DNA of 64,000 bases from Spinacia oleracea (GCF_020520425.1 NC_079491.1:38533027-38597026), one strand, 5' to 3'. Shown: positions 1 through 12,090, counted from the stretch's first letter. Notes: generated by a model not told the origin, from the letters alone. A program made the numbers and translations.

Positions 1-1250
1 CTAAGCCATCACACGTGCCTTTATCAGAAACAACCTAGATTCCAGAAACTTAGTTCATACTACCTGGTTTTACAGACATGTCATTTTGTCGATTTCTTTT
101 CTTAACTCCATTGCATTCCTCAATCATTCATAATTCTTTTCGAACTTCATAACATTCATTGATATTATCGACCTCATAGACAGACTAATTCTCGATAACT
201 TATTTTGGTAAGATCCTTGAAACTTATATGCAAAACTCAATCTCATGCTTTCACCATAAATCATATTTTCCACATAACATTTTTGCAAACCTTACATTTC
301 CTCGCTTAGCTTTCTTTATGGAGATTATCAGGCATCCTTTCAAAAACAATCCTATAAAGGATGAGGAAATGTAGACTAAAAACACCATCAACCTTACTGA
401 CAGACTAATTCCTGATAACTTCCTCTGGTATAATCCTCATAACTCTATATGTGACCTAAATTTCATATTTTCACCATCAATCATGTTTGGTCTCGATCAC
501 ATAATATTTTTGCATAACTTTTTTTAAGATTTCTAGCTTAGCTTCCTTAACATATCTGGAAATATACTTAGGTGCTTATAACCACAAAACAATCATTATG
601 AAAGGTGCGGAATAGTAACTCAAAAATCAATTATACTCACACGCTTTAAACCGTATAACCTTGATTTAATCAGTGACTCGCCACTTAAAATACAAACTTA
701 TGTTCTTTTGGTACCCTATCATTAAATCTTATCGACAGACTAATTCTTGATAGCTTATTTTGGTAAAATCCTCAAGAACTTATTCATGTGTCAACTCAAA
801 TGGGTCATTTATCATAACTTATGTTAGGTTCATAACTTTTCTGTATAACTTCTTAGCTTCCTTAATAGAGGCATATCAATCGTTCCCTTGATAATAGACT
901 TTAGTACTTATAAACATCAATGTATTCGTCATGACTAACACGGGGAGGTAACCCTAGAATCAATATCATTCATAACTTGAACACTTTAAACCCAAAATAA
1001 CCCCAACTTAATTAGTGATCCATCACTCATGAAATACATCCTTGGTTTCGTTTGGTACTATAATATTTATTCTATCCTTAAAGATTTCGTAACCATAAAA
1101 ATTCCTCAAAACAATTCATATCCACAAAATCTTTGAGTTCACACCGTGCTTAATTTAACTTCTTCCAAGGAAATGCTTAAACTTTGCCTAGTCTATCTAG
1201 GATAGAATACTCATAGCATGACATGTGACGATAAACATAAAATCAAGGAA
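1..1250. repeat. Diverged direct repeats, noncoding
   Basis: No reading frame of note. A phrase beginning 'gacagactaatt' followed by a version of 'gataacttattttggta' recurs near 179, 400 and 735, each time followed 100-150 bases later by a version of 'cttagcttccttaa'. This gives about three diverged copies spaced 220-335 bases apart. It lies where the pol region of the flanking minus-strand gypsy element would be expected, yet no protease or reverse transcriptase can be read. The element is therefore either deleted here or a noncoding derivative. Confidence 0.45.
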
Positions 1251-1259
1251 AGTTCGATT

Positions 1260-1813
1260 CTAAAGCGAGAGAGAGCAAATCAAAATAATATCAGCGTTGG
1301 CGTTATCTTTGTCTATGTAATCTCTTACGTATGTTGACGGGCGTGATGGATTTAGCATTGTTGTTGTTTCGTTCATGATTGGTCGAGGTTGATGTTTCGG
1401 TATTCGTTGGAGGTAGTTTAGGACAATCTTTAACGAAATGATCTTTTCCTCGACATCGATAACAAGTATTCGTTTTAGCACGATATTCATTTCCATTCGT
1501 TAGAGCATTTCGAGAGTCTCGAGTAGTTGATCCATATGATTGACCTAGTCTTCAAATTCCATCGAATTGGCTTGCGATCATAGATTGGTGGATTCGAGGG
1601 TGAATAGTGACGCAATTTCATTTACATTAGTGACTTTCGTTTTCGAGAATCTTTGACCACTTCAGTTGATAACGTACTTGCAGTTCTTAATCGTTCCATC
1701 ATCTCCTTGGAGTCTACTATAGATTGTTCGTCATAGAAATCATCATAGGGAACATCATTGTGAGCGACGTTATCGTGAATGTTGCGCTTTATTGTGAGCT
1801 TCGTTCGTGGCAT
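1260..1813 (-). pseudogene. Broken gag of a Ty3/gypsy element
   Basis: On the minus strand an open stretch starts at an ATG at 1813 (MPRTKLTIKR...), about 240 bases inside the primer-binding site, where a gypsy gag should begin. It stops after 63 codons. Further on, bases 1464 to 1423 read C-Y-R-C-R-G-K-D-H-F-V-K-D-C, a perfect CX2CX4HX4C zinc knuckle, so the nucleocapsid end of gag survives in another frame. The distance between start and knuckle, about 350 bases, is far shorter than in an intact gag, so the middle is deleted or scrambled. No protease follows. The reading as gag rests on the knuckle plus its position; the lineage (chromovirus, perhaps Tekay-like) is inferred. Confidence 0.6.
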
Positions 1814-2052
1814 CGTTGGTAAGTTCGATAATTGATATTTCGCATAACATATTTAATCAAGAAAACATCAATAACATAAGAAATGAATCCCTTTTATCCC
1901 GTGCGTTCCTACGCTCACACTCATTTCATTTTAACTTGACTTGATTTTAACATATTCTTTTTAACTTATTCCTTAAAACTCTTTGCTTAAAGCCTATTGA
2001 ATTCTACTATGCGCAAAACCCGTAAGGTTTAGCACTTATGATCCAGAACCTT

Positions 2053-2066
2053 GGCTCTGAATACCA
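2053..2066 (-). other. Primer-binding site, initiator tRNA-Met type
   Basis: On the minus strand this reads TGGTATTCAGAGCC, the usual iMet primer site TGGTATCAGAGCC with one extra T. It lies 3 bases inside the LTR edge at 2070 and fixes the element's orientation as minus. Confidence 0.7.
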
Positions 2067-2646
2067 AACTGTAACGCCCCGACCTCTAAATCACTTATTA
2101 AAGCATAACTAGCAGCGGAATTAACCTAATTCGGTCGGGACATTACCCGCCGTAATTCCCTCTTAGGAATTACAAGGCAACCATCATATTAATTACTATT
2201 AAACTCCACAATTAGCATAATCATCCTTCTCAATTCCTTAATAAAAGTACGAAACTTAATCAAGAATCTTTACTTAAACTTATTACAACTTAACATTAAC
2301 TTAGGTGAACTTGGTAATATTGAAATCCTCGCCACTACTCGTTTCCGTGGTCCCCAGCAGTACCTAAAACGGAAAACAAAACGGTGAGCCGAAGACTCAG
2401 TAACAAGTTACCCTAGCATCGTAACATCATTTCAATTCATTTTATTTAATAAACAAGGAGAATAGAATATAGTAAAACATTTAATAAATCAATATTTCAG
2501 AAGCATCATTTCAAAAACATAATTTCAGAAATATCATTCCAGGAACATTAATTCAGGAACGTCATTTCATTACTCTTTTTCCTTTTAACAGTATTTATTC
2601 TGGTCGTCATGACTTTACAGGAAAACATGGTAGGACGTCTCCTACG

Positions 2647-2846
2647 AACAGGGGAAGCCAGTGCTTCATAACAGGGGGAGTCAATGCTCCATAACAGGGG
2701 AAGCCAGTGCTTCATTTCAGGGGGAACCTTGGTTCCATATCAGGGGAAGCCAGTGCTTCTTATCAGGGGGAACCTTGGTTCCATATCAGGGGAAGCCAGT
2801 GCTTCTTATCAGGGGGAGCCTGGGCTCCATATCAGGGGAACTTGAC
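2647..2846. repeat. Tandem array of 23-bp hairpin units inside the gypsy LTR
   Basis: Eight full 23-bp units at 2647, 2670, 2693, 2716, 2739, 2762, 2785 and 2808, plus a partial ninth at 2831. Each unit is 'atcaggggg' followed by a short inverted repeat. The arms differ between units but stay paired: GGAAGC/GCTTC, GGAACC/GGTTCC and GGAGCC/GGCTCC. Two unit types alternate, giving a 46-bp higher period. Just before it lies another perfect hairpin, GTAGGA-CGTC-TCCTAC. Confidence 0.85.
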
Positions 2847-3091
2847 CAGTTCTTACACTTTTATTTATCATGTTTACATTTCTTTTAATCGAACATTAAT
2901 CAGGAAAATCTCAATCATTCAGGGTGGTTCAATAAACCATTAAATCTCGTTATTTCATAAAATCATTTCTTTCAGGAATAATAATAATTCATTAAATTAA
3001 TACTTTGCATAAAGCTGCATTATCGTAAAACAATTCAATCAAATCATACTTGTAATCCCGCAATTCACAAAACATCATTATAAAACATCAA

Positions 3092-4386
3092 TGTTATTCC
3101 AGTAGGAACACGCACAAGAGGGGGGGGGTGAATTGTAATTAGAACTTTGATAAAGTTTCTTGCGGAACTTAGGAAACAATCAAGAAACTGAGAATAGAGA
3201 AGACAATAACAACAATTGAGAAAACTTCTTGATACTAATCAAGAAGAGAATTCTTTTATTATGGTAATGCCTCGATTACAATAATCTCTCCAACACAAGT
3301 TCCTCTCAAACTCGTGTTCCTCACAGTAATCTACTTCGATTACAACTCCTTAACTTCTCTCTCTCAGACTTAAACTCTAAGTCTAAACAGGATAACTCTA
3401 TCCTTACTAATACAAAATATAATTCGTGTTTGGATAACTCTAGATATTAATAATGCTTTTGTGAGGATATAAGAAACTTAGGAACTTTGAATTAACTAGG
3501 ACACAAACTGTTTTAGAAAATCTTAGACAAAACGTTTTTAGGAAAGCAAAAACTCTCAGAATGTTTGTGTGTTTTAAACCAAAAACGATTTCCCTTTTAT
3601 AGTGTTTATCCTTAGGGTTAGTTCCCTTCAAAACCTCAACTGCTAACTGCCAGCACTTTGGTCTCCACGTCCCTTGACTTGAGGAACAAGGGGAAGACCA
3701 CTTCCCACGTTCAGCCATGAAGCAGTTGGTGATTTGACTCAATCAAACCCTAAAACATTTCTTTAAAACAGATTTTATTTATCTACAAAAACTTAGGAGA
3801 ATTTTTAGGAAAATAAGTTTTGTTTAAATAAAATAAAACGTAAATCTGTTTTATATTAAATATGCAAAACTTGTTTTTATTTATGAAATGTTTTCCATAA
3901 AAATCGCTTCCAATAAAATAAATGGCCTAATTAAATCATAAGTTCCTTGAGTACTCTATATACCATTAGCATAATTAATATTTACATAAAATTCTAAGTA
4001 CAGTGGACTACCTAGACTTCATGTCTTCCCTTTGTCTGGAACTTGCAACTCAGAAGCTTCAGACGTTCCAGCCAAGGAACATTGATGAGTTCCTCTCTAG
4101 CTAACACAGGAACTCTTGGCTATGAGTCTGTAATAGTTCTTGTGGATATTCGGAACTCTTGATATGTAACTGTGTTGCTCCTCTTGTGACTTCAAACTGG
4201 AACAGATACAACTTCCAGCTCTGAAACTCCATTGACTGTTCCAAGTGTACCTCAGGAACTTCACCAGTTTATTCAAGTTCCTATCCTAATAGAAACTTGG
4301 GCATATGCCTGTTCAAAGTCATTTAGCAACCATAATCAGGAAGTTTGCAATATGTGTGTGTCATCAACCAAAACATAGGAACAACA
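3092..4386 (-). repeat. 3' LTR of the Sirevirus-type element
   Basis: Starts TGTTATTCC and ends GGAACAACA on the plus strand. On the minus strand a TATA-like TATATAG lies at about 3956-3962, some 425 bases into the LTR, a plausible U3 promoter. It contains a run of nine G at 3120-3128, identical in the other LTR. A 100-codon open stretch inside it is present identically in both LTRs and resembles no protein I know. Confidence 0.92.
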
Positions 4387-4402
4387 ATATTCCCCCTTTT
4401 TG
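4387..4402 (-). other. Polypurine tract of the Sirevirus-type element
   Basis: On the minus strand the bases just before the 3' LTR read AAAAAGGGGGAATAT, the usual place and composition of the plus-strand primer. Bases 4403-4903, between this tract and the third ORF, hold no gene that I can support. Confidence 0.8.
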
Positions 4403-4903
4403 GTGATGACAACACTTGCAAACTTTTTACAAAGAGAGTAAGTACAAACAAACAAGAACTTATACAGACTATTGTGAAACAGAACATAAAAATTGAAAAA
4501 CAAAAGAGAAAGATTAGAGAGAAGAAAGAGGAGCACCCTTGGCTTACAGAGAGATTCAGAGAGATTGATTCAGGAACTGGATTGAGTGTGCCTTGGAAGT
4601 TTGCACCCATGACTTCCCCCTGTTGACATCAACAAAAAGCATAGCACGAAATATAGCCATTCCAAACACAGTGCCCCACGATCAACGTTTGGCAAGTTAA
4701 GCTAGCCTCAAAGTATTAAACTAACTCATACAATAAATTGAAAGCAAGCAGTAATGATCAAGACTAGAAAGCATAGATATGTGTAACCAAGCAAGTCAAA
4801 ATAAGATGGAACAAATACCCAAGTTTAAAAATTATACAAACCAAAAGCAAATTAAAAAGATTGTTCCATGGCAAAAGATAAAAGAAACATGGGATAGGGT
4901 GAT

Positions 4904-6583
4904 TTAGGCTTGGGATGGGGAACCAGAACCAGCAGTTTCTTCTATCACAGTCTCCTCAAAAGATTCCAGATTGTTGATCTTGGTGAGGATTGTGGCACGA
5001 GTTGCATTGGCTTGTTCTGAGTAGTGGTGAAGATCGTTTTGGAGAGTCTTGACACTTGTAACCAATGCACCTATGTGGGCCTGCATTGAGCTAATCCTGT
5101 GATCTGTTCCCTCCTGTAGTTCCACCAGACGAGCAACTGTTGCCTTTAGCTCCAATATCTGATCATCCTTTGTGTTCCAGGCACCCCCATGATCTTGAAC
5201 ATGTTCCTGTTCAGATGGAACATGACGAGCTTTGGACTTTTTGGAGGATCTGGGTGTCCTTTTTCTTGGCCTAACAGTTTCAGGCAGTTCCTCTTGATTC
5301 AGTGGAACAGCATCCTCCTCTATGGGCATCTCCTTGACATCCCCTTCCTCATTTATTTCCATGAAGACAGGCCCTCTTTTCTTGTTCTCCTTCATTGCTA
5401 CCCTCATGCTCTTTCTTTTTCCTACACTCTTCCTGTTCCCTCGAGGTAAAGGGACCTCTATTTGTTCGAGTTCCTCCTCCTCCTCCACTTCTTCTTTAAC
5501 TGCAATTCCTTCCTGATCTTCCTCATCTTGTTTCTCTTCCTTTCCAGCCCTAATGACTTTACCCTGAACCACTTTAAGATTTAATAGATGGAGCATTTCA
5601 AGTTGAAGGATTTGGGTGGATTTTAAGGGAATCACAAAGTATGGGCTAAGGTCAACTGAGAAGCTTTTGAAGATTTCTGTGAGAAGGGAGGAGTATGGAA
5701 TTTTGAATTTGGGGATACAGGTGGATAAGTGTTTGATCATGATTGCAGGAAAGTTTATGGGAATTTTCCTTTCAAGACAATACATGAGACATGCATCAAA
5801 CAGACTTGCTATGTTCCTTTTCTGAGTTCGAGGAACTACACCTCTCCACACAATATTAAACAGTAATTTTTGAAGAGGTGAAAAGCAGTTGTGTGAGGTG
5901 GAGGTGGATACTTTAGAATCTCCTCCAATGGAACCAACTATATCTTTCTCATCTACATTATCTATGGTCACTGTGATTTGACCTTTGAGCCACATATCAA
6001 AACCCCTATTGGGTGTACCAAACAGCTGTTCCAGATAAGAGGCATCAAATTCGATGCGAGTTCCATTCACTTTACTTGAGCATACATTATCAACACATGC
6101 AAAGTTCTTGCAGAATTCTTTCATAGCTTCAGGAATTAAGGGGGATTTGGCATAGGTACTCAACAGACTTACCCACTTTTGTTGTTCAAGGATTTCCATC
6201 AGCTCTTTAAATTTCGTGGCTTCACACCATGTTGAGTTGATTGCGAACCCCTCGACCAGATTGTTTTCCTTTGCAGTGAGTTTCTTGGACCCTTTTACTT
6301 CCCCCTGAGTTTGAGCAATCTCCTCTGTTTCCTCGATGTTTTCACCAGAAGCTTCCACTCGTCGTTTTTTGGATTTTCTTGTGGAGGATCTAGGGTTTGA
6401 GATTGGGGATTTCATTTCGATGTCAGTGTTGGTTTGTTCCCCCTGAGTGATTGCGAGCATTGGATTGTGGGATCGAAGAGGAATTGGCGATTGAATGGGT
6501 GAGGTATCCATGGGAACAGGAGATGAAGGGTTTCTCTTTCGTTTGAGGGATGTGAGATCAGTGTTGTTGCTTGTGAGAACCAT
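4904..6583 (-). CDS. Third ORF of the Sirevirus-type element (env-position protein)
   Basis: An intact 559-residue frame between pol and the 3' LTR, where Sireviruses carry an 'env-like' ORF. The N-terminus is basic, with two nuclear-signal-like patches (KRKR near residue 15, RKSKKRR near 70). Residues about 100-330 form a globular part that looks like the domain catalogued as 'putative plant transposon protein' (phrases such as PEAMKEFCKNFA and FGTPNRGFD). A strongly acidic stretch and more basic patches follow. The last 100 residues form a likely coiled coil (LVELQEGTDHRISSMQAHIG and onward). I see no signal peptide, membrane segment or furin site, so a membrane-fusion role is not supported; nuclear signals and coiled coil suggest a nuclear or scaffold protein. 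How it is translated is unclear, since it follows pol after a gap of about 420 bases. Confidence 0.8.
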   Translation of the reverse strand: MVLTSNNTDLTSLKRKRNPSSPVPMDTSPIQSPIPLRSHNPMLAITQGEQTNTDIEMKSPISNPRSSTRKSKKRRVEASGENIEETEEIAQTQGEVKGSKKLTAKENNLVEGFAINSTWCEATKFKELMEILEQQKWVSLLSTYAKSPLIPEAMKEFCKNFACVDNVCSSKVNGTRIEFDASYLEQLFGTPNRGFDMWLKGQITVTIDNVDEKDIVGSIGGDSKVSTSTSHNCFSPLQKLLFNIVWRGVVPRTQKRNIASLFDACLMYCLERKIPINFPAIMIKHLSTCIPKFKIPYSSLLTEIFKSFSVDLSPYFVIPLKSTQILQLEMLHLLNLKVVQGKVIRAGKEEKQDEEDQEGIAVKEEVEEEEELEQIEVPLPRGNRKSVGKRKSMRVAMKENKKRGPVFMEINEEGDVKEMPIEEDAVPLNQEELPETVRPRKRTPRSSKKSKARHVPSEQEHVQDHGGAWNTKDDQILELKATVARLVELQEGTDHRISSMQAHIGALVTSVKTLQNDLHHYSEQANATRATILTKINNLESFEETVIEETAGSGSPSQA

Positions 6584-7007
6584 GGTTGAGGTTTTTTATT
6601 TTATAGGTGGAAGGAGAGGTGATGTCAGTGGAGAAGGCGTGTGAGAGAGAGAAAGGGGGTTGCATGGATTGATTGTGGAAAGTGAAGAGTTTCTCCTATT
6701 TATTGCCAATGGAACCGTTCCAAACATTCTTTGAATATGGGTATTCGGTTTTTAATTAAAAAAAATAAAAAATAAAAATAAAAATAAAAGGAAAATGAAA
6801 AAAATTGTGTTTGACTTTGACTTGCTTAATTTCGTATCTCTGACTTAACTAGTTTGAAAGGAACTGCTTACCTTGCTCATTTGAAGTGTGAGTGAATTTG
6901 CCACGATGGTAAGCTTCAACTATGTTTGCACACAAGATTTTGTGTTTGTAATAGTCTATATGTACCATGATTTTTGCTTTTGCCTTAGAGGAACTCCAAT
7001 TTGGCAA
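6584..7007 (-). other. Spacer between pol and third ORF
   Basis: No gene. On the minus strand this is what a spliced or internally promoted third ORF would use as its leader. A low-complexity A-rich stretch lies near 6752-6805. No convincing TATA element or splice pair was found. Confidence 0.4.
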
Positions 7008-10000
7008 TTACCTTAGCTTGATCATTCCGAGTTCCATTCTCATTTTCTCATGTTTCTCTCTGTTCAAAGGCTTAGTTAAAATATCAGCAATTTGGTGATC
7101 AGTTTGGCAAAAGTCTAATTTGATCAAACCTTTCTCAACATTATCTTTAAGGAAATGGTGTCTGATGTGGATGTGTTTGACTCGGGAATGATGAACCGGA
7201 TCTTTTGAAATACAAATAGCACTAGTGTTATCACAATAGATAGGAACACAATCATAGATAATACCAAAATCTCTTAACTGTTGTTTTATCCATAGAATTT
7301 GTGAGCAACAAGCTGCAGCAGCTACATACTCAGCTTCAGCTGTGGATAGAGCAACAGTATTCTGTTTCTTGGAACCCCAAGAAACCATGCATGGACCTAG
7401 GAACTGTACCATACCTGATGTGCTTTTTCTATTCACTAAGTCACCTGCATAATCAGCATCTGCATATCCTCTTAGCTCGAAGGATCCACTTCTTGGATAG
7501 TAAAGGCATAGGTCATCAGTTCCTTTGAGATATCTTAGTATTCTTTTCACCGCAGTTAGATGGGACTCCTTTGGATTTGATTGAAATCTTGCACATAGTC
7601 CTACACTAAAAGAAATGTCAGGTCTACTGGCTGTTAAATATAATAGAGATCCAATCATACCTCTGTATTTTGTTTGATTCACACTTTTCCCATTTGGATC
7701 AGTGTCTAATCTGGTAGCAGTTCCCATGGGAGTGTGATTTACTTTGGCTGACTCTAGCTCATATTTCTTTAGGAGTTCCTTCACATACTTTTGTTGGTGT
7801 ATCATGATTCCCTCCTCGGTTTGCTTGATTTGTAAACCAAGGAAGAAGTTGAGTTCCCCCATCATACTCATTTCAAATTCACTGCTCATCAATCTTGCAA
7901 AATCCTTGCACAAATTTTCATTAGTTGCTCCAAATAATATATCATCAACATAAATTTGAACTACTAACAAGTCAGTTCCTCTAGATTTTAAGAATAGGGT
8001 TTTGTCTATTCTACCTCTTTTAAAATCATTTTGAAGGAGGAACTTTGATAATCTCTCGTACCAAGATCTAGGGGCTTGTTTTAGTCCATAGAGAGCCTTA
8101 TCTAATTTGTAAATGTGATTTGGAAATTCGGGATTTTCAAATCCAGGGGGCTGTTCCACATAAACATCTTCCTCTAAGAAACCGTTTAAGAAAGCACATT
8201 TAACATCCATTTGATAAAGTTTAAAACCCATGAAAGCAGCAAAAGCAATTAAGATTCTAATGGCTTCTAATCTAGCAACAGGTGCAAATGTTTCTTCAAA
8301 GTCAATGCCTTCCTGTTGATTATAACCTTTGACCACTAACCTTGCTTTGTTCCTTATGATTGTTGCATGTTCATCTTTCTTGTTCCGGAACACCCATTTT
8401 AGCCCTATCACCTTCTGGTGCTTTGGTTTGGGTTCCAAGTGCCATACCTTGTTTCTTTTGAATTCATTTAATTCTTCTTGCATGGCAATGATCCAGTCAG
8501 CATCTTCCAGAGCCTCAGTGTGATTTCTTGGCTCAAATATGGAGAGGAACGCGTGGAATGCGCAAAAGTTCCTTAGTTGTGACCTTGTCTGAGTTCCTTT
8601 TCTGATGTCACTCACAATGAGTTCCATTGGGTGGGACTTTAGATGCTTCCAAGGTTTAGGTTGAAATTGAGCTACTGGTGTTGTGGCATTTTCGTCAGTT
8701 CCTTCTATGACCTGAGTTCCCTGTTGGGGTTCCTCTGGTGTTGTTTCTGGATCTTCTTGGTTTTCTGCTTGTTCCTCTAGTACGGGAACTTCTTGATTTT
8801 GTTGAGCAGTTCCTCTTGCTGTGTGTTTGCTTATTTGGAACTCCTCATCATTTTCTGCAGCACGAGATAAACCAATCTCGAAAAATTCTTGTTCCTGTAC
8901 TATGTCAGTTTTGTTAGATTCATCAAATATTATATGTACACTTTCCTCAACACACATAGATCTTTTGTTATAAACTCTATAAGCCTTGCTATTTAAGGCA
9001 TATCCTAGGAACACTGCCTCGTCGCTTCTTTCATCAAACTTCCCCAAGTTCCTTTTTCCATTGTTGTGGACAAAACATTTGCTCCCAAAGGCTCTAAAGT
9101 AAGAGATGTTGGGTTTTATACCTTTTAGTAGCTCATAGGGGGTTTTGTTTAGGATTGCTCGAATCATAACTCTATTTATAATGTAGCAAGCAGTATTGAC
9201 TGCTTCAGCCCAGAAGTTCCTAGGCAAGGAACTGGCTATTAGCATGGTTCTTGCCATGTCCTCTAGGGTTCTATTTTTCCTCTCAACAACTCCATTTTGT
9301 TGTGGAGTTCTGGGAGCTGAGAAATTGTGGTCCATACCTTGTTCCTTGCAGTATTCATCGAATTTGTAGTTTTCAAATTCTGTTCCATGATCTGATCTTA
9401 TATGGATCAGTTGGTGACCTGTGGTTTTCTGGATTTTCTTTGAAAATGTAACAAACTCATCAAACGTTTCATCCTTGCTTGTTAGAAATATGACCCAAGT
9501 AAAGCGAGAGTAATCATCAACAATAACTAATACATATTTTTTCCCACTTCTGCTTTGAATTCTCATTGGTCCACATAAGTCCATATGGATGAGTTCCAAT
9601 GGTTTTGTGGTGCTTACCAATTTCTTAGATTTGAAGGAACTTCGGACATGCTTGCCTTTTGCACATGCATCACACACTTTATCAGTTAGGAACTTGATTG
9701 AGGGGAGTCCTCGAACCAGTTCCTTTGATCTTAGTTTGTCAAGCAACGAGAAACTAGCATGTCCAAACCTCCTGTGCCATAGTAGGGAATTTTCTTCAAA
9801 GGCACTGAGGCAGGTTAGATTGTTCCTGGGAACTGTATTGAGATCCACAGAATATGTGTTCCCTTTACGAGTTCCTTCCAAAATAACCTTCCCAGTGTTA
9901 TTGTTTATGATTTGACAGTTTTCAGAAGTAAAACTTACAGAGTTTCCTTTGTCACAGAATTGAGAGATGCTTAGTAGACTGTGCATCAAACCCTCGACTA

Positions 10001-10211
10001 AAAATACATTTTCAATGGCGTAGGAACTTGACCTTCCAACTTTTCCAATTCCAATAATTTCTCCTTTCATGTTGTCTCCAAAGGTCACAGTTCCTCCATT
10101 GTAGGCTTCTAGTGAGAGGAATTTAGATTTGTCTCCTGTCATGTGTTTGGAACACCCGCTGTCGAGATACCACGAGCTGTTCCCCTTCACTAGAATCTGT
10201 AAAGAGATCAA
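7008..10211 (-). CDS. pol: pol polyprotein of the Sirevirus-type element
   Basis: An uninterrupted frame of 1,067 codons with every copia pol domain in order. Protease: D-S-G at residues 17-19 followed by CSKHMTGD. Integrase: zinc-binding H146, H151, C180, C183, then the DDE acids at about D211, D274 and E310. Reverse transcriptase: from about residue 570, with YVDD at 754-757. RNase [22 protein letters not shown] and DILTKPL near the C-terminus. Order protease-integrase-RT-RNase H defines Ty1/copia. The frame opens right after a stop (TAA) and has no ATG at its head; the first codon of the open frame is TTG. It overlaps the end of gag by 4 bases in another frame, so pol cannot be made by simple read-through. 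Confidence 0.93.
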   Translation of the reverse strand: MISLQILVKGNSSWYLDSGCSKHMTGDKSKFLSLEAYNGGTVTFGDNMKGEIIGIGKVGRSSSYAIENVFLVEGLMHSLLSISQFCDKGNSVSFTSENCQIINNNTGKVILEGTRKGNTYSVDLNTVPRNNLTCLSAFEENSLLWHRRFGHASFSLLDKLRSKELVRGLPSIKFLTDKVCDACAKGKHVRSSFKSKKLVSTTKPLELIHMDLCGPMRIQSRSGKKYVLVIVDDYSRFTWVIFLTSKDETFDEFVTFSKKIQKTTGHQLIHIRSDHGTEFENYKFDEYCKEQGMDHNFSAPRTPQQNGVVERKNRTLEDMARTMLIASSLPRNFWAEAVNTACYIINRVMIRAILNKTPYELLKGIKPNISYFRAFGSKCFVHNNGKRNLGKFDERSDEAVFLGYALNSKAYRVYNKRSMCVEESVHIIFDESNKTDIVQEQEFFEIGLSRAAENDEEFQISKHTARGTAQQNQEVPVLEEQAENQEDPETTPEEPQQGTQVIEGTDENATTPVAQFQPKPWKHLKSHPMELIVSDIRKGTQTRSQLRNFCAFHAFLSIFEPRNHTEALEDADWIIAMQEELNEFKRNKVWHLEPKPKHQKVIGLKWVFRNKKDEHATIIRNKARLVVKGYNQQEGIDFEETFAPVARLEAIRILIAFAAFMGFKLYQMDVKCAFLNGFLEEDVYVEQPPGFENPEFPNHIYKLDKALYGLKQAPRSWYERLSKFLLQNDFKRGRIDKTLFLKSRGTDLLVVQIYVDDILFGATNENLCKDFARLMSSEFEMSMMGELNFFLGLQIKQTEEGIMIHQQKYVKELLKKYELESAKVNHTPMGTATRLDTDPNGKSVNQTKYRGMIGSLLYLTASRPDISFSVGLCARFQSNPKESHLTAVKRILRYLKGTDDLCLYYPRSGSFELRGYADADYAGDLVNRKSTSGMVQFLGPCMVSWGSKKQNTVALSTAEAEYVAAAACCSQILWIKQQLRDFGIIYDCVPIYCDNTSAICISKDPVHHSRVKHIHIRHHFLKDNVEKGLIKLDFCQTDHQIADILTKPLNREKHEKMRMELGMIKLR

Positions 10212-12040
10212 AGGTTAGTTACAGGAACTCGGGTTTCCTCGAGTTCCTTTTCAACTATAACTTCAGACTTCTTAACCCATTTTTGTTTTACATAATTTAT
10301 GTTTCTTTGATCCTGTTCCTTCATCTTGGAACACTCAGTACTTATGTGACTTCCACTTCCACATGAGAAGCAGACTTTTACACTAGGAAGATCCACATAC
10401 TTCTTCTTATGACCATTTTTATGGTTAAAGCCCAATCCTTCTGTTCTCTTAGATTGAGCATTCTCAATCCATTTGGGAGGAACTTTAGGTGGTTGTCTCT
10501 GTGCCCTGGCCATGGATAGTTCCCTTTCCAGTTTCTCTTTTTGTTCCTTTGTGGTGATCAGATCTTTGTTTAAATTTTCTAAGTCGATGTTAAAAATTCC
10601 CATGTTGATTTCCAAGGATTTTGTAGGATCTAAACTTAAATTAAACATCTTATATTGACTGAGTTGAACTTGTAGAAGGATGTTTTCATTTCTAATTTTT
10701 TCGAATGACTCATTTATAGAGGTATTTCTATCTAGTAATTCAAAGAACCTGCCTTGGACATCAGATCTAATATTGTTCAGATAATTTATGTGGTCTTTAC
10801 TGAGTTCCAAGGCTCCATCACTTTGTGCTTTTAATACACTTAGCTTTTTGTAATCATCTAGAGTTTCTAGCAACAGTTCAATTAGTTTTGACTTTGAGAG
10901 ACACTGAAGAGTGGAGGAACTTACTTCTTCTGATGGAACTTGATCAGTTCCTTCTGTTCTAGCCATAAGGCAGAGATTTGCAGTTTCTTCATTTGGTTGT
11001 TCCTCATCGTCTTCTGAGTCTGTTGCTTCGCCCCATGCAGCTATCATGGCCTTCTTGAAGTTTGGTCTGTTGAAGGTAGACTTGTTAAAGCGATCTTTGA
11101 CCTGTTCCTTCCCTTTTCCTCTGGTCTTGTCGTTCTCCCACAGAGGGCATTCACGAATTTGGTGATCAGTTTCTCCACATTTGAAGCAACCTTGCTCAGT
11201 TTTGGAACTAGTGATTTTCTTGGCAAAGTTCCTTCCTTTCTGGTTTCCTGGTTTGAAGTTCCTATAGAGCTTTCTCATTCTTCTGACCAGCATGGCAGCC
11301 TCTTCTTCATCTGGTTCAGATTCATCGAGTTCCTCAGCCTTTAGAGCAAGTCCTCGATTTCTTGAGCTCTCGGGAACAGCAGCTCCAAGATGCAGTTCGT
11401 GTGTCATCAAGGAACCAGCAAGTTGTTCAATGTTGAACTTGGTGAAGTCCTTGGTCTCAAACAGTGCAGTGACCTTTGTTCTCCAGCGATCATCTTGTGG
11501 CATGCTTCTTAGTATTTTTCTTACCTGTTCATCTGTGGGAATGATTCTACCAAGAGAAACTAATTCATTGGTTATGTTAGTAAATCTAGTGAACATTTCT
11601 TGAATAGTTTCTTTTGGAAGCATCTCAAATCTTTCATATTTAGACATCAAAAGGTCAATTTTGGAACGCTTAACTTCATTAGTTCCTTCGTGGGTTACTT
11701 GAAGTAGTTCCCAAATCTGTTTTGCGTTCTTGCACCCCATGACTCTGTTGTGTTCATGAGGTCCAAGCCCGCAATGCAAGATTTTGACAGCCATGGCATT
11801 CATCTCATATTTATCAAAGTCTTCTTTAGAAAATTCAGACATTGGTTTAGGAACTACCTCGTTTTCAGCATTGGTCTTTGTTACCTCGAAGTCTCCAACT
11901 TCAATTACACGCCAAACTTGGTAATTTTCAGCTTTGATGAATATCTCCATTCTATTCTTCCAGTATGAGTAGAACTTGCCATTGAACATAGGTGGCCTTT
12001 GTGTCGAGTAACCTTCTTCCAGTTTCTCTTGTGAGTTCAT
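10208..12040 (-). CDS. gag: gag of the Sirevirus-type element
   Basis: The open frame reaches back to about 12193 inside the LTR, but the likely start is the ATG near 12040 ([14 protein letters not shown]), about 50 bases after the primer site; this gives roughly 610 residues. The first third holds the UBN2/copia-gag fold (phrases [19 protein letters not shown] and [16 protein letters not shown]). Two zinc knuckles follow, [14 protein letters not shown] around 11190-11150 and [14 protein letters not shown] around 10376-10335. Between them is a long charged, probably coiled-coil segment; this long gag with a second knuckle is usual for Sireviruses. The frame ends in TGA at 10210-10208, and pol continues in the -1 frame. 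Confidence 0.9.
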   Translation of the reverse strand: MNSQEKLEEGYSTQRPPMFNGKFYSYWKNRMEIFIKAENYQVWRVIEVGDFEVTKTNAENEVVPKPMSEFSKEDFDKYEMNAMAVKILHCGLGPHEHNRVMGCKNAKQIWELLQVTHEGTNEVKRSKIDLLMSKYERFEMLPKETIQEMFTRFTNITNELVSLGRIIPTDEQVRKILRSMPQDDRWRTKVTALFETKDFTKFNIEQLAGSLMTHELHLGAAVPESSRNRGLALKAEELDESEPDEEEAAMLVRRMRKLYRNFKPGNQKGRNFAKKITSSKTEQGCFKCGETDHQIRECPLWENDKTRGKGKEQVKDRFNKSTFNRPNFKKAMIAAWGEATDSEDDEEQPNEETANLCLMARTEGTDQVPSEEVSSSTLQCLSKSKLIELLLETLDDYKKLSVLKAQSDGALELSKDHINYLNNIRSDVQGRFFELLDRNTSINESFEKIRNENILLQVQLSQYKMFNLSLDPTKSLEINMGIFNIDLENLNKDLITTKEQKEKLERELSMARAQRQPPKVPPKWIENAQSKRTEGLGFNHKNGHKKKYVDLPSVKVCFSCGSGSHISTECSKMKEQDQRNINYVKQKWVKKSEVIVEKELEETRVPVTNL

Positions 12041-12090
12041 ACTTTCAGGAACTTGACTCAAACAGGGTTTCCTGTGTTTTGGTGAGTACT

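Noticed and set aside
2647..2846. Regularly spaced short repeats as a CRISPR array
   Set aside because: Units are contiguous with no unique spacers, and the DNA is a plant LTR.
3440..3742. A 100-codon ORF repeated at 12454-12756
   Set aside because: It is the same LTR present twice. Identity reflects the LTRs, not selection on a protein.
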